Program-made: the position numbers and the translations under genes | In this document: piece after piece, positions 32,710 to 40,940 of the stretch | Numbering within the stretch: position 1 is the first letter of the stretch | Layout: every line of letters starts with the position of its first letter | The notes under the pieces: model-generated | Told to the model about the DNA's origin: nothing | Seen by the model: only the letters and a program-made list of their open reading frames with translations | Databases searched by the model: none | Assembly (NCBI RefSeq): GCF_031583065.1 | Contig: NZ_CP134053.1 | Coordinates: 7,419,001 to 7,483,000, forward strand | DNA length: 64,000 bases | Direction of reading: 5' to 3' | DNA from: Streptomyces sp. CGMCC 4.7035 | Lineage (GTDB): Bacteria; Actinomycetota; Actinomycetes; Streptomycetales; Streptomycetaceae

Positions 32710-33489
32710 TCAGTCGCCGGCAGGGATCCTGTACTCGAAAACGAACTGGTCAGCGGCCATGAGGGTGTCGCACACCTCGACCACGAGGCCCGCGACCGTA
32801 CGAGCCTCCCGAATCAGGTGAACCACCGGAGCACCCGGGCTCAGCGCAAGCTCCGACGCCTCCGCCTTCGAGGCCGGCCGCGCCTGCAGCGTCTCGACGA
32901 ACTCCGCGAACTGATGCCCGTGGTCTTCCAGTCGGGCATAGATGCCACCGCCACCGGGGTTCTCGGCGAACAGCTCAGGGATGTCCTTCACGACGTCCCA
33001 GGGCAGGTAGGACGTGGCGGTCTCGACCGGCGTGCCGTTACGGAAGTACAGGCGTCGGCGGGCCAGCACCTGCGTACCGGCGGGGACGCCCAGCCGCTCG
33101 GCGGCATCCTCGGGCGCCTCCATGGGCCCGATGTAGAGGACGCTCACCTTGGCCGTGGCCCCGGACTGCGCGGACTCTGCGAGGTAGGCCGCCTGCCCAC
33201 CCTGCCGCAGCGAGCGCCGGAAGCGATCAGAGGAGCGGTGCCGCACCGGCGGCCGGTTCTTCACGATCGAGCCCTTGCCGTGCCGGGTCTCGACCAGCCC
33301 GCTCGCCCTCACCTCGACCATGGCCTTGCGGATCGTCCCGCCGGACACGCCATAGCGGTCTACCAGCTCGGACTCACTCGGCACCATGTCACCGGGCTTG
33401 AGAACCCCCGCCCGGATCTGCTGCACGATCTCGTCCGCGATCTGCACGTACCGAGGCCCGGAACCGACCCCTCCCGCCGCAGTTCCCAT
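32710..33489 (-). CDS. GntR-family repressor, KorSA-like
   Basis: 259 aa. GntR winged helix at residues 12-75 (PRYVQIADEIVQQIRAGVLK, PSESELVDRYGVSGGTIRKA), then a UTRA (HutC-type) effector domain (residues about 100-255: ARRRLYFRNGTPVETATSYL). GGAAGGAC precedes the ATG. In pSAM2 KorSA is a GntR protein that represses pra and itself; here shared palindromes lie at both promoters. It is divergent from the Nudix gene with 30 bp between starts. Confidence 0.88.
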   Translation of the reverse strand: MGTAAGGVGSGPRYVQIADEIVQQIRAGVLKPGDMVPSESELVDRYGVSGGTIRKAMVEVRASGLVETRHGKGSIVKNRPPVRHRSSDRFRRSLRQGGQAAYLAESAQSGATAKVSVLYIGPMEAPEDAAERLGVPAGTQVLARRRLYFRNGTPVETATSYLPWDVVKDIPELFAENPGGGGIYARLEDHGHQFAEFVETLQARPASKAEASELALSPGAPVVHLIREARTVAGLVVEVCDTLMAADQFVFEYRIPAGD

Positions 33490-33509
33490 AGTCCTTCCCT
33501 GCCTCCTAT

Positions 33510-33525
33510 GCTCCTCTACATGAGT
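33510..33525. promoter_or_regulatory. KorSA-like operator at the gntR/nudix start
   Basis: GCTCCTCTACATGAGT matches the second transfer-operon site; the shared block is CTCCTNTACATGAGTCAACC (32643-32662 and 33511-33530). It overlaps the likely Nudix start codon and lies 21 bp upstream of the gntR start. Confidence 0.68.
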
Positions 33526-33972
33526 CAACCACAGGAAGCGACACCCTCCCCGCTGCACTCCGTGTCCGTAGCCGGAGCAGTGGTGCGCGAGGACGGCCGC
33601 CTCCTGGCGATCCGCCGAGCCGACAACGGCACCTGGGAACTCCCCGGCGGCATCCTCGAACTCAACGAGACGCCCGAAGCCGGCGTCGCCCGCGAGGTCC
33701 TGGAGGAGACCGGCATCCACGTCGAGATCGACGAACTCACCGGGGTCTACAAGAACACCACCCGAGGCATCGTTGCCCTGGTCTTCCGCTGCAAGCCCTC
33801 CGGCGGCACCGAACGCACCTCCAGCGAATCCACCGCCGTGTCCTGGCTCACCCCCGACGAGGTCAGCGACCGCATGTCCGAGGTCTTCGCGGTCAGGCTC
33901 CTCGACGCCCTGGACGGCAACGGCCCCCACGTCCGCAGCCATGACGGCAAGCGCCTCATCCCAGCGGGATAA
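33520..33972 (+). CDS. Nudix hydrolase, Pif-like (AICE immunity factor)
   Basis: 150 aa. Nudix box: GGILELNETPEAGVAREVLE followed by ETGI, giving the full GX5EX7REUXEEXGU motif near residues 44-66. In pSAM2 the immunity protein Pif carries a Nudix motif and blocks re-entry of the same element; the same neighbour (korSA) is present here, so that role is inferred. Start at ATG 33520 or in-frame ATG 33508; neither has a ribosome binding site, and a leaderless transcript is possible. Confidence 0.82.
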   Translation: MSQPQEATPSPLHSVSVAGAVVREDGRLLAIRRADNGTWELPGGILELNETPEAGVAREVLEETGIHVEIDELTGVYKNTTRGIVALVFRCKPSGGTERTSSESTAVSWLTPDEVSDRMSEVFAVRLLDALDGNGPHVRSHDGKRLIPAG

Positions 33973-34169
33973 AACCTTCTCTCCATCATCAAGGCCCGCG
34001 CACGGCGCGGGCGCGCGCCGCCTCTGCGGCGCGGCCTGCCTCCTGTCTTCGCCCCGGCTGGCCGCGCCCGGCGGCGCGCTGCGTGCATGCGGGTTGAGCA
34101 GAGAAAACCCGCTGTGGCTGAGGCCGGTCGGCTCCACGGCTTTAGCCACCTCCCCGGTCCGGGCCCCGC

Positions 34170-34266
34170 GTCGAGCAAGACCAGGGGGCCACTCGTGCAC
34201 ATTGCGGGCAGGTCCAAAGCCTGCCCGAGTTGCCAACCAGCGTACGGCCCCCTGATCATGCTCGAC
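34170..34266. other. large cruciform-forming region, candidate origin of the AICE
   Basis: Arms 34170-34190 and 34246-34266 pair over 21 bp with two mismatches (GTCGAGCA...AGGGGGCC against GGCCCCCT...TGCTCGAC). Inside the loop is a second hairpin, CGGGCAGG (34205-34212) with CCTGCCCG (34220-34227). The surrounding stretch 33973-34390 has no credible gene, although a short frame across the cruciform is open. Nested hairpins in a non-coding part of a rolling-circle element suggest a single-strand or double-strand replication origin, or a transfer locus. Confidence 0.5.
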
Positions 34267-34390
34267 CCCAGACCGGGCAGGCCACCGGCCAAACCCGCTC
34301 CGCCGACCTAGATTCTGCAAACTCACTCCGCTGGCCAGGCGATTCAGATATAACCAATCATTACATCCCGCGACGCCAGAGGGGGCCCAC

Positions 34391-35695
34391 GTGAGCGAAC
34401 TTGCCTTCGAAGATTCCATAAACGCACTCAAATTGGTGCTCGGTATCGACGCATGGACCGACAGTCAGATCATTTTGGAGAACCCGGTACACATTGATGC
34501 ACAAAATCAAGTAGACCGCCTCGATGTTGCCGAACTGAAAGCGGCAACAAAAAACCTAAACGAAGGCAATCGCGAAAACGCAGCCCACCTTAAGTGGGAC
34601 ACTCGATGCGAATATCTAATCGTCCGAAATGGCGCGCTTGGACCAGCGGGAATCCTACCGCGAGACTTTGACGAGATCATATCCTCCGAGGAGAATGGCC
34701 TGAAATACTCAATCGGTAACCCATCTTTGGAGTTCGGAGTAAACCTGCTTCACTCAGCGCTAGATGCAGGCAATGCTCGAAGGGTTCCATTCTTTATTCA
34801 AAATACTCGAAGGAGGCTCAGGGAGAGACGATTGATGGGTTACCTGGACCCTTCGAGTCCAGCTCCGGAGGTTTCCTTGGAAAAGATCCTCGGCGAGGCC
34901 CTCCCTGTCACAACGCTGAGGATTGAATCCACTCGCACCCGCGCGGATTTCAAAGATGCCGCTGAGGCGTTTCTCTTCCAATTGGCTTTCAACTACGACG
35001 TTTCATATCGCGTTGCCGCAAATACGGACCACCTCTCTGGTGCTGGTCGCGTGCGCAGGCGCGGTCGGGCTGCTGAAGCGGCGATGGACGCGCCGAGAAT
35101 GACCTACAACTCCGACCTTGTCCACCACTATCAACTGGCTGTCTCCGCAGAGAGCCCCATGCTGCAATACCTCTCCTACTATCACATCGCTGAACATTTC
35201 TTCGAGAAAGTTTTCAATGATGATTTCGAGGAACAGGTTCGCAGGAAAATCGCAGATCCGGCGTTCTCGCTAAAGCGCTCCAAGGACATCAAGGCGGTAA
35301 TCAAGTTGGTTACGGCAACGCAGCGGCGAGTGCGAGACGAAGGCGGCGTTGACGAGCAACGTGCGCTCGCGCTTGTCCTGGAGGGCTACGTCACTATTTC
35401 TCGCCTGATCGACGATTTGACCGCACACGATCCCGATTTGATTGAGTACTACAAATCCAATTCACCATCATTTTCGGAGAATGTTCCTGTAAACCTAGAG
35501 GCGGATAGGGATCTAGAGGTGAAGGCGGCACTCGCGAAACGCATTTACCAGACGAGAAATTCATTGGTCCACGCCAAGGATGGCGCCCGCCCGAAATATT
35601 TCCCGTTCGTAGATGATGCCGAACTATCCAAGGAAGTGCCGCTTCTGCGGTTCTGCGCGGAGCAGGTGATCATTGCCCACGGTAAGGTCATGTGA
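34391..35695 (+). CDS. AT-richer cargo gene with C-terminal HEPN-like RNase motif
   Basis: 434 aa, visibly lower in GC than its neighbours, with many A/T-ending codons. No domain is certain. The N-terminal part (about 1-230) is of unknown fold. Residues about 255-434 are helical: LQYLSYYHIAEHFFEKVF, then a long loop, then YQTRNSLVHAKDG, in which R389-x4-H394 matches the HEPN ribonuclease motif R-x4-6-H (as in ApeA-like HEPN proteins). HEPN nucleases are common in phage-defence and toxin systems, so this may be AICE-borne defence cargo (inference). GGGGGCCCACGTGAGCG start: a GTG-free ATG-less context, with GTG at 34391 as initiator. Confidence 0.6.
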   Translation: MSELAFEDSINALKLVLGIDAWTDSQIILENPVHIDAQNQVDRLDVAELKAATKNLNEGNRENAAHLKWDTRCEYLIVRNGALGPAGILPRDFDEIISSEENGLKYSIGNPSLEFGVNLLHSALDAGNARRVPFFIQNTRRRLRERRLMGYLDPSSPAPEVSLEKILGEALPVTTLRIESTRTRADFKDAAEAFLFQLAFNYDVSYRVAANTDHLSGAGRVRRRGRAAEAAMDAPRMTYNSDLVHHYQLAVSAESPMLQYLSYYHIAEHFFEKVFNDDFEEQVRRKIADPAFSLKRSKDIKAVIKLVTATQRRVRDEGGVDEQRALALVLEGYVTISRLIDDLTAHDPDLIEYYKSNSPSFSENVPVNLEADRDLEVKAALAKRIYQTRNSLVHAKDGARPKYFPFVDDAELSKEVPLLRFCAEQVIIAHGKVM

Positions 35696-35699
35696 ACAC

Positions 35700-35992
35700 C
35701 CGGCAGGCGTCCCGATCTTGTCGTCCCTCCGTGCCGCAGAGCGACCGGTGTGGCCGTGGCCAACCGATTCAGCTAGGGGATCAGGCGGTGGGATCGCCGA
35801 GCGCGATGCAGTGAGTGTCTAGCTGCGTGACAACGCCGACGGACAGCACCGGACAACTGCGTACACCTGCGGACCATCGCGGCAGGTGACAGTCGCTTGG
35901 GCCCAAGGTGGAACGCCTGCTCAAGTTGCTTCGGGACGAAGATGCAACGGCACATCCACCGGCCTGTAGGCGCTGTCCGCAGCGCGGCCGTT
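35700..35992. other. intergenic region, no gene seen
   Basis: Short overlapping frames here have no ribosome binding site, domain or codon bias. Nothing recognisable. Confidence 0.4.
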
Positions 35993-36310
35993 CTACTTGG
36001 CGCCATCGAGCAGCACCTGCACGGTCGCGCGGGTCTTCGCATCGAAACACTCGGGGTTCTGTACTACGACACTCGCCGCCACAAGCGCCGACTGCCGAGC
36101 TTGGTCCATCTGTTCGTCCTCGTAAGACTGTGCCTCACGGACAGCATTGTGCAGAGCCGTGCTTGCGTCCCCGCACACTGCCGTGCGCCTGTCCGAGTCA
36201 GGCGCTGTGAGACGGCCGGCGGCGAAACCTCCTCCAGCAAGCAGGCATGCGGCAGCAGCAGCGAGTACAGACCGGATGAGCAGGTGTCTCCGGGGTCCGG
36301 ATTCCGTCAT
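35993..36310 (-). CDS. small membrane-anchored or secreted protein
   Basis: 105 aa. Basic N-terminus (GPRRHLLIRSVLAAAAACLL) gives one membrane helix or a signal sequence; the remainder is a soluble helical domain with two Cys (AVCGDAST and NPECFDAK), possibly a disulfide. No family recognised. Leftward, monocistronic. Confidence 0.6.
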   Translation of the reverse strand: MTESGPRRHLLIRSVLAAAAACLLAGGGFAAGRLTAPDSDRRTAVCGDASTALHNAVREAQSYEDEQMDQARQSALVAASVVVQNPECFDAKTRATVQVLLDGAK

Positions 36311-36450
36311 GGCCCAATTCTTCGGGCAGCAGTCCGAGTCAGTAGCTCACTGTCCGCAACCGTTACAGGACAGTAGTCGAGAGTGGAGGAGTGATCAGGC
36401 TGGCCGTCTCCGGGCCGTCCGAGGTCACCCAACGCTGACCGGCAACGACA

Positions 36451-36490
36451 GAAGCCCACGGCATCTGAATAGCTCAGAGCCGTGGGCTTC
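36451..36490. terminator. perfect 12-bp hairpin terminator
   Basis: GAAGCCCACGGC (36451-36462) pairs with GCCGTGGGCTTC (36479-36490), loop 16 nt. Lies downstream of the leftward gene starting at 37477. Confidence 0.75.
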
Positions 36491-36604
36491 CTCCCCCTCG
36501 CTGGTGGGCGAGACCGATGATCAGTAGACCGGCTACTGATCGAACTTTGCGGCACTAGACTTGCCCTGGGAGACTTCATCGACCCGCAATTTTCCGGCCC
36601 GCGT

Positions 36605-37477
36605 CTACAGCGAGGGACTATGAAGGTAGTCTCGGGCGGCGTTAATGAACTGCTCTCGTGCACCGTTGAATGCATCGGCATTACTGTCGAATATTTCAGT
36701 TGCATCTCGCGTACGGTCGACGGCTCGCACAATCATCCGCCGAACACTCGTTTCTGGAATTACACCGGCAGCTGCAGCTGATCTCATTGCTCCTTCGGCA
36801 TCTCGAATGGCCCCCCAAAGCAAGCGATGATCAGAATCATCAGGAACATGCGCCCGCTCCTCCGTCTGAAAATACTGGCGCAGCAGAAGCATCCGATCCC
36901 GAGCGGTCTGGCCCGCAGGTTTCGTCTGTCGGAGGCGGTGCAGAGCGTTTGAAGCCTCATACGCCACATCGAAATGGTCTCCAGACAATCCTTCGCCGTC
37001 ATACTCGCCGGTGGCGATGCCCAAGCGGTACAAAACGTAGAGTTCTGACCTCATACCAACCGCCATCCTCTCGGCTTTTTCGGCAGTCGCGAGCACGCTT
37101 CGCCCCAGGGTTATGAGTGTCGCGGGGCCTTCCAGCTCAACGCGTGATAGAGCGACCCTCATCGCGTTCTTCTCTGACTCAAGGGGAGCATCACCCACAA
37201 AAGTGCCGTCGAACAGATCTGGTAGCCGATCGGCGAACGCATGACCCGCATCAACGAGCGATAGGTAGACAGGGCGGCGCGCGGCGCGAGCTTGTTGCTC
37301 AAAAGAACTTTGGGCTTGAGTAGCGGCAGCCTCGATGGCTGCGCGGTGAGTCGCGTGAGCCTGAGCGAGAGCTGCTTCTGCTTGCCTGACAGCCCCACGC
37401 GCTTGGATGCGAGCCGCAGCCAGGGTGCCGACGATCCCGAGAGCACCGAGGAGTGCAGTAACGACTGTACCGAGCAT
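36605..37477 (-). CDS. membrane-anchored coiled-coil protein, unknown
   Basis: 290 aa from ATG 37477. One N-terminal helix (MLGTVVTALLGALGIVGTLA) is followed by an Ala/Gln-rich coiled coil (QARGAVRQAEAALAQAHATH to about residue 75) and a long helical cytoplasmic domain. Type II-like single-pass topology. No known family named with confidence; such proteins are frequent AICE cargo in Streptomyces. Role unknown. Confidence 0.65.
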   Translation of the reverse strand: MLGTVVTALLGALGIVGTLAAARIQARGAVRQAEAALAQAHATHRAAIEAAATQAQSSFEQQARAARRPVYLSLVDAGHAFADRLPDLFDGTFVGDAPLESEKNAMRVALSRVELEGPATLITLGRSVLATAEKAERMAVGMRSELYVLYRLGIATGEYDGEGLSGDHFDVAYEASNALHRLRQTKPAGQTARDRMLLLRQYFQTEERAHVPDDSDHRLLWGAIRDAEGAMRSAAAAGVIPETSVRRMIVRAVDRTRDATEIFDSNADAFNGAREQFINAARDYLHSPSL

Positions 37478-37554
37478 GGGGAGATACTGCCTGACCGGGA
37501 AGACCCTCCGGATCCAAAGCTGCAAACAGCGCCTGCCGCACGTGGTCAGCAGGC

Positions 37555-37694
37555 GCACCACAAGCGCACCAGATCGAGCGGGGAACAGCGGGGAGTCACG
37601 GTGAAAGCTGCTCCGCCCGGCGGGGCCTCGGACCGGCCGTTTGCCCCGGTCAGCGACCGAGCCGTCCGTGAATGACCGCAGCTTCCCAAGCTGA
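37555..37694. repeat. copy A of a 130-140-bp imperfect direct repeat
   Basis: Begins with a 31-nt block (37555-37585) identical to 38887-38917 and ends with CCGCAGCTTCCCAAGCTGA (37676-37694) identical to 38998-39016; the middle is diverged. The end contains the palindrome CAGCTT-CCC-AAGCTG. Copies A and B bracket the two genes at 37707-38717. Confidence 0.75.
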
Positions 37695-37706
37695 TAGTCC
37701 GATGAC

Positions 37707-37973
37707 TCAGTACGGCCGCGGAACCCCGTACTCTTCCAGCGCGGCCGCGTAGCGCGTCAGTATCGCATCGAGGTCAGCCAGCAGGAGGCCAGCGGACTCC
37801 CGAGCCTCGGCCAGCTCGCCGCGCTCGCACGCCTCCATCACTTCGGCCAGATCGCTGCGGAGGGTGTGAAGGGAGTCGCCTTGGATCAGTACCCCGGGGA
37901 ACCGCCGACCGGGTAGACGAACCACGGCGTCGTTGCCACCGTCGGTGAACAGCTCTGCCTCAACACGCTGCAT
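37707..37973 (-). CDS. DUF6959 family protein
   Basis: 88 aa from ATG 37973 (MQRVEAELFTDGGNDAVVRL); upstream in-frame ATGs at 38006 and 38042 exist but the conserved part starts here. GRRFPGVLIQGDSLHTLRSD is the family core. The remainder is helical. The function of this actinobacterial family is unknown. Confidence 0.7.
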   Translation of the reverse strand: MQRVEAELFTDGGNDAVVRLPGRRFPGVLIQGDSLHTLRSDLAEVMEACERGELAEARESAGLLLADLDAILTRYAAALEEYGVPRPY

Positions 37974-38090
37974 CACGCCATCCAACCTGACATCACCATG
38001 TGACATCAACGACGGGGTACACAGACGGTCTTGAGTGATCAACAGCGGAGCCGGGCCTTATGGTGGCCACGCGATCGAACTCCTAGACGG

Positions 38091-38717
38091 TCAGCGGTCA
38101 GTGAGTGCTTGGACCACAACGGCGACCACCGAGGTCAGCAGCCCCATGATCGCCACTGTGACCTGTAGACGACGCTCGGACTGATCTGCGCTTGCGGCGC
38201 GACGCCGTTGGAAATCGCCGTTGCTGAGTGACGCCACGGCGTCAATGGTCGGATCGGCGCCATCAACAAGAGCCGTGTAAGTAACTGTTTGACGTCTGTG
38301 CAATGTCCCGGGGGTGAGGATGAGCTTAGTCCCGCTGAACGTTACAGGGATGACTCGCTGTGACGACGGTGAAGAGGACTGTGCGAGCACGTCAATGAAC
38401 ACGGCACTGGATGTGAAATCGATGGGTTGACCACCGAAGTGGGAAGCTTCGAGATCTCGGTTGCCAGCATTCGTCAACTTCAGTTCAAGAACATGCGGTC
38501 GACTTAGGGTAGCCCCACTGTGACTAACAGTCAGCGCACCATGGCCGACGCCATGCAGAAGGGGCTTCACTTCAGCCTCCCAGCGAACCTTACGCCTAGG
38601 GACTGCCGTTCGCCATGCGAGCCACCCCACGTAGAGCGTGGCCAACACGCCCAAGGCGGCCGCAACCGAGCCTAGTGCAGTCCAGAAGGTCTCGCTTGGC
38701 GCAGCCGTGGTCATCAT
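38091..38717 (-). CDS. membrane protein of unknown function
   Basis: 208 aa. N-terminal helix (TALGSVAAALGVLATLYVGW), a beta-rich soluble middle (ALTVSHSGATLSRPHVLELK, LTNAGNRDLEASHFGGQPID) and a C-terminal helix (VTVAIMGLLTSVVAVVVQAL). Both ends in the membrane with an outside or inside domain between. No family named. Confidence 0.65.
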   Translation of the reverse strand: MMTTAAPSETFWTALGSVAAALGVLATLYVGWLAWRTAVPRRKVRWEAEVKPLLHGVGHGALTVSHSGATLSRPHVLELKLTNAGNRDLEASHFGGQPIDFTSSAVFIDVLAQSSSPSSQRVIPVTFSGTKLILTPGTLHRRQTVTYTALVDGADPTIDAVASLSNGDFQRRRAASADQSERRLQVTVAIMGLLTSVVAVVVQALTDR

Positions 38718-38886
38718 GAGTCGCGTTTATAGCAGGAGCAGCGCCTTGTGCCCATTCGTCTGCCATACCAACTCAACTGCTGGTGGGGCCGGTTGACCAC
38801 CTGCTCGGTCTCCTGTGGACCTATCCTCGATGCAGCATGAGTTCACGTGCGGCGGCTTCACGGCGAGACGTCAATGCGTCTCGCCT

Positions 38887-39016
38887 GCACCACAAGCGCA
38901 CCAGATCGAGCGGGGAATCGCGGTGAAAGCACCCTGGCCAGGAGAGACCGCAGCCTACCCGTTCGCCCAGGTCAGCACCCCAACTGGCCCCAGAATGCCG
39001 CAGCTTCCCAAGCTGA
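38887..39016. repeat. copy B of the 130-140-bp imperfect direct repeat
   Basis: Partner of 37555-37694: identical 31-nt start (38887-38917) and identical 19-nt end (38998-39016) with the CAGCTT-CCC-AAGCTG palindrome. The stretch 38718-39163 otherwise holds no gene. Confidence 0.75.
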
Positions 39017-39055
39017 AAGCACTTCTGTCGTACCCGGCCGGATTGGCCCTGCCTG

Positions 39056-39100
39056 CCGTAGGGAGAGGCCCTTGACACTGTCCGGGGCCTCTCCCTACGG
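39056..39100. terminator. perfect 16-bp hairpin terminator
   Basis: Arms 39056-39071 (CCGTAGGGAGAGGCCC) and 39085-39100, loop 13 nt; downstream of the leftward operon ending at 39164. Confidence 0.82.
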
Positions 39101-39163
39101 GTACGTGCTACTGCCGACCGAAGGTCGCCGCCAGCAGTCGTGGCCGGCTGCCGATTCCCTCCC

Positions 39164-39466
39164 TCAGGACTGGTGGGATTCGGGTGTCACCAGGCGGTGA
39201 CCGCGGCTGGTCGCTACACGGATTGTGTCCCGCAATGCTCCAGCCAGCTGCGTCGCCAGAGGTCGCAGTTGCTCCAACGCCGCATCCCCGTCGCCGAGTA
39301 CCTCCAGTGCTTGCTCCAGCAGGTTGGCCGCCATCCCGAGTTGTACCGCTTCGATGTTGTCCGCCAGGCGAGACATGTGGCCATCGCTATCGTCGGCGCT
39401 GAGATAGCAGGGCTTGCCCTCCGGCCCCGACCACGGGAGAAGACGCAACTCGTCCTTGTTTTTCAT
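39164..39466 (-). CDS. hypothetical protein in gntR operon
   Basis: 100 aa. LPWSGPEGKPCYLSADDSDG at the start then helical LADNIEAVQLGMAANLLEQA. Start overlaps the end of the upstream GntR gene (ATGA), so they are co-translated. Likely a small accessory or regulatory partner; function unknown. Confidence 0.7.
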   Translation of the reverse strand: MKNKDELRLLPWSGPEGKPCYLSADDSDGHMSRLADNIEAVQLGMAANLLEQALEVLGDGDAALEQLRPLATQLAGALRDTIRVATSRGHRLVTPESHQS

Positions 39467-40194
39467 GTTTGTCTCCCCCGCTCGTCAATCACGTGGTGGG
39501 TGGTGAAGACCGCATCGGCGCGGTCACCCGGGAACACCAGAAGCGCGGCCTCGACCACGCGCCCAGTGATGTCGGCCGTCACGCGCGTGATCGCGAGAAC
39601 CGCCAAGGCAGAGCTGATCCGAAGGGTCGAGGCTTCGTCCGGTGTCGGGAGGCGAGCGCTGACCGTCTCCCGGACTTCGGCCGATGGAGGGCGCGGCACT
39701 GCAAATCTCGCCACTGTCCCATCGCACGAAGGCGACTCGCCGAGCACCGCAGCCGGCGCCAGGTCGCGAGGTACGTAGATACGAGCCAGGCTGTGCGGCG
39801 ACTCCCCCTCATAGCTGAGGCAGAGGAACTCGGTCAGCGGGCTACTGGTCGGCACCTTCAATAGAGCCGCCAGATGCCCGCGCGCCCGGATCTTGGTGGT
39901 GCGGACGGTGACGCGCAGAGCTGCGTCAGAAGCGGTCTGCGGGTCCAGCGTGCCCCAGCCGCCGACGTACGTGATTCTGCGGAGAGAGCGGCAAACGAAG
40001 TTCCCCTTGCCGTGGATCTTCTCGACGAGGCCCTCCCCCTGAAGTACTGCGAGTGCACCCCGCAGCGTCGACGTGCTGACCATGTATTGAGAGGCGAGGT
40101 GGGCCTCAGAAGGAAGGCGTTCGCCAGCCTGGACACGGCCGGTCGCGATCTGGTTTCGGAGGTCATCGGCGATAGCGTCGCGGCGAGAAGGCAT
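39463..40194 (-). CDS. GntR-family transcriptional regulator
   Basis: 243 aa. Winged helix: SRRDAIADDLRNQIATGRVQ, LPSEAHLASQYMVSTSTLRG, then LQGEGLVEKIHGKGNFV. The C-terminal half is UTRA-like. ATG 40194 is used; a GTG at 40206 is in frame. It overlaps the upstream small gene by about 30 nt and is coupled to the 100-aa gene downstream. It is the second of three GntR genes on the element. Confidence 0.83.
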   Translation of the reverse strand: MPSRRDAIADDLRNQIATGRVQAGERLPSEAHLASQYMVSTSTLRGALAVLQGEGLVEKIHGKGNFVCRSLRRITYVGGWGTLDPQTASDAALRVTVRTTKIRARGHLAALLKVPTSSPLTEFLCLSYEGESPHSLARIYVPRDLAPAAVLGESPSCDGTVARFAVPRPPSAEVRETVSARLPTPDEASTLRISSALAVLAITRVTADITGRVVEAALLVFPGDRADAVFTTHHVIDERGRQT

Positions 40195-40432
40195 GGACTG
40201 GATCACCGCCCCGCCCTCTCAGGATCCGCATCGCGACGAGCCGAGTCTGCCGGTGCATGGTCAGCAGTTCGCCCGACTCGAACACCAGCCGCTTGGCACC
40301 GCCGGGCAGTTGGAAGAGGTCGCTCACCCTGCACGGCTGGCCGCCGACCTGGATGACGTCGCCGCGCTGCACGCTGTCTGAGGTGATCTCGACGGTGGAT
40401 GCCAGCGCGCCGCTGGGTGCCCATACGCTCAC
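40163..40432 (-). CDS. small AICE protein, unknown
   Basis: 89 aa from GTG 40432, which overlaps the upstream stop as GTGA. VEITSDSVQRGDVIQVGGQP then CRVSDLFQLPGGAKRLVFES reads as a compact beta-barrel-like domain. Conserved-looking but no named function. A longer frame extends upstream but lies over the next gene. Confidence 0.7.
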   Translation of the reverse strand: MSVWAPSGALASTVEITSDSVQRGDVIQVGGQPCRVSDLFQLPGGAKRLVFESGELLTMHRQTRLVAMRILRGRGGDPVHAFSPRRYRR

Positions 40433-40632
40433 CGCGTCACCTCCGCGGGTGCAGACCGGTTGACCGCCGTATGGCAGGAGCAATCGCACGCCTCGTAGAC
40501 CACCGGAACGTCCACCGGCGCCGCGGCCGGGGAAGACTCCGCGCACGCGTGGTGCGTACCGATCCGGCATGAGCTCGACCGGTAGGGGACGGCCTCCGCG
40601 TGCGTGACGCGAGGCTGTTGGCGAGGAGGCAT
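40429..40632 (-). CDS. small Cys/His-rich AICE protein
   Basis: 67 aa. CRIGTHHACAESSPAAAPVD then VVYEACDCSCH has spaced Cys and His residues (C..H..C...C.C.C.H), suggesting a metal-binding ribbon. Coupled on both sides: TGATG with the upstream 98-aa gene and GTGA with the downstream gene. Confidence 0.7.
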   Translation of the reverse strand: MPPRQQPRVTHAEAVPYRSSSCRIGTHHACAESSPAAAPVDVPVVYEACDCSCHTAVNRSAPAEVTR

Positions 40633-40928
40633 CAGCAGGCCCCCGCAGGGGCGGCCCAGGCATCAGCCGGGACGTGGTGAGACACGGCCATCGCTCGTTG
40701 CCGCGCTCGCTCCTCACTGGCCAGCACGTAAGGGCGGACGAGTGCGGTGTCCTCTCCCGCGAGATAGTCCGCGCGGTCTTGATGCCGTCCCCGAAAGACC
40801 ATCGGCGCTTCGGAGGGCGCGGGGGGAGCGAACATCGGGCGGGCGGACGTTAAGGGGCGGCGGTGCCGGCCTTTGGGGCGGTACCGCGCACTGGTGAGCA
40901 AGACGGCACGACGGATACGGTTGAACAC
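40632..40928 (-). CDS. hypothetical AICE protein
   Basis: 98 aa, basic N-terminus (MFNRIRRAVLLTSARYRPKG) and a conserved-looking end (EDTALVRPYVLASEERARQR). The same DTALVRPY segment recurs in small Streptomyces element proteins. No function known. First or second gene of a leftward five-gene string. Confidence 0.68.
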   Translation of the reverse strand: MFNRIRRAVLLTSARYRPKGRHRRPLTSARPMFAPPAPSEAPMVFRGRHQDRADYLAGEDTALVRPYVLASEERARQRAMAVSHHVPADAWAAPAGAC

Positions 40929-40940
40929 GCTGCTCAGCTC

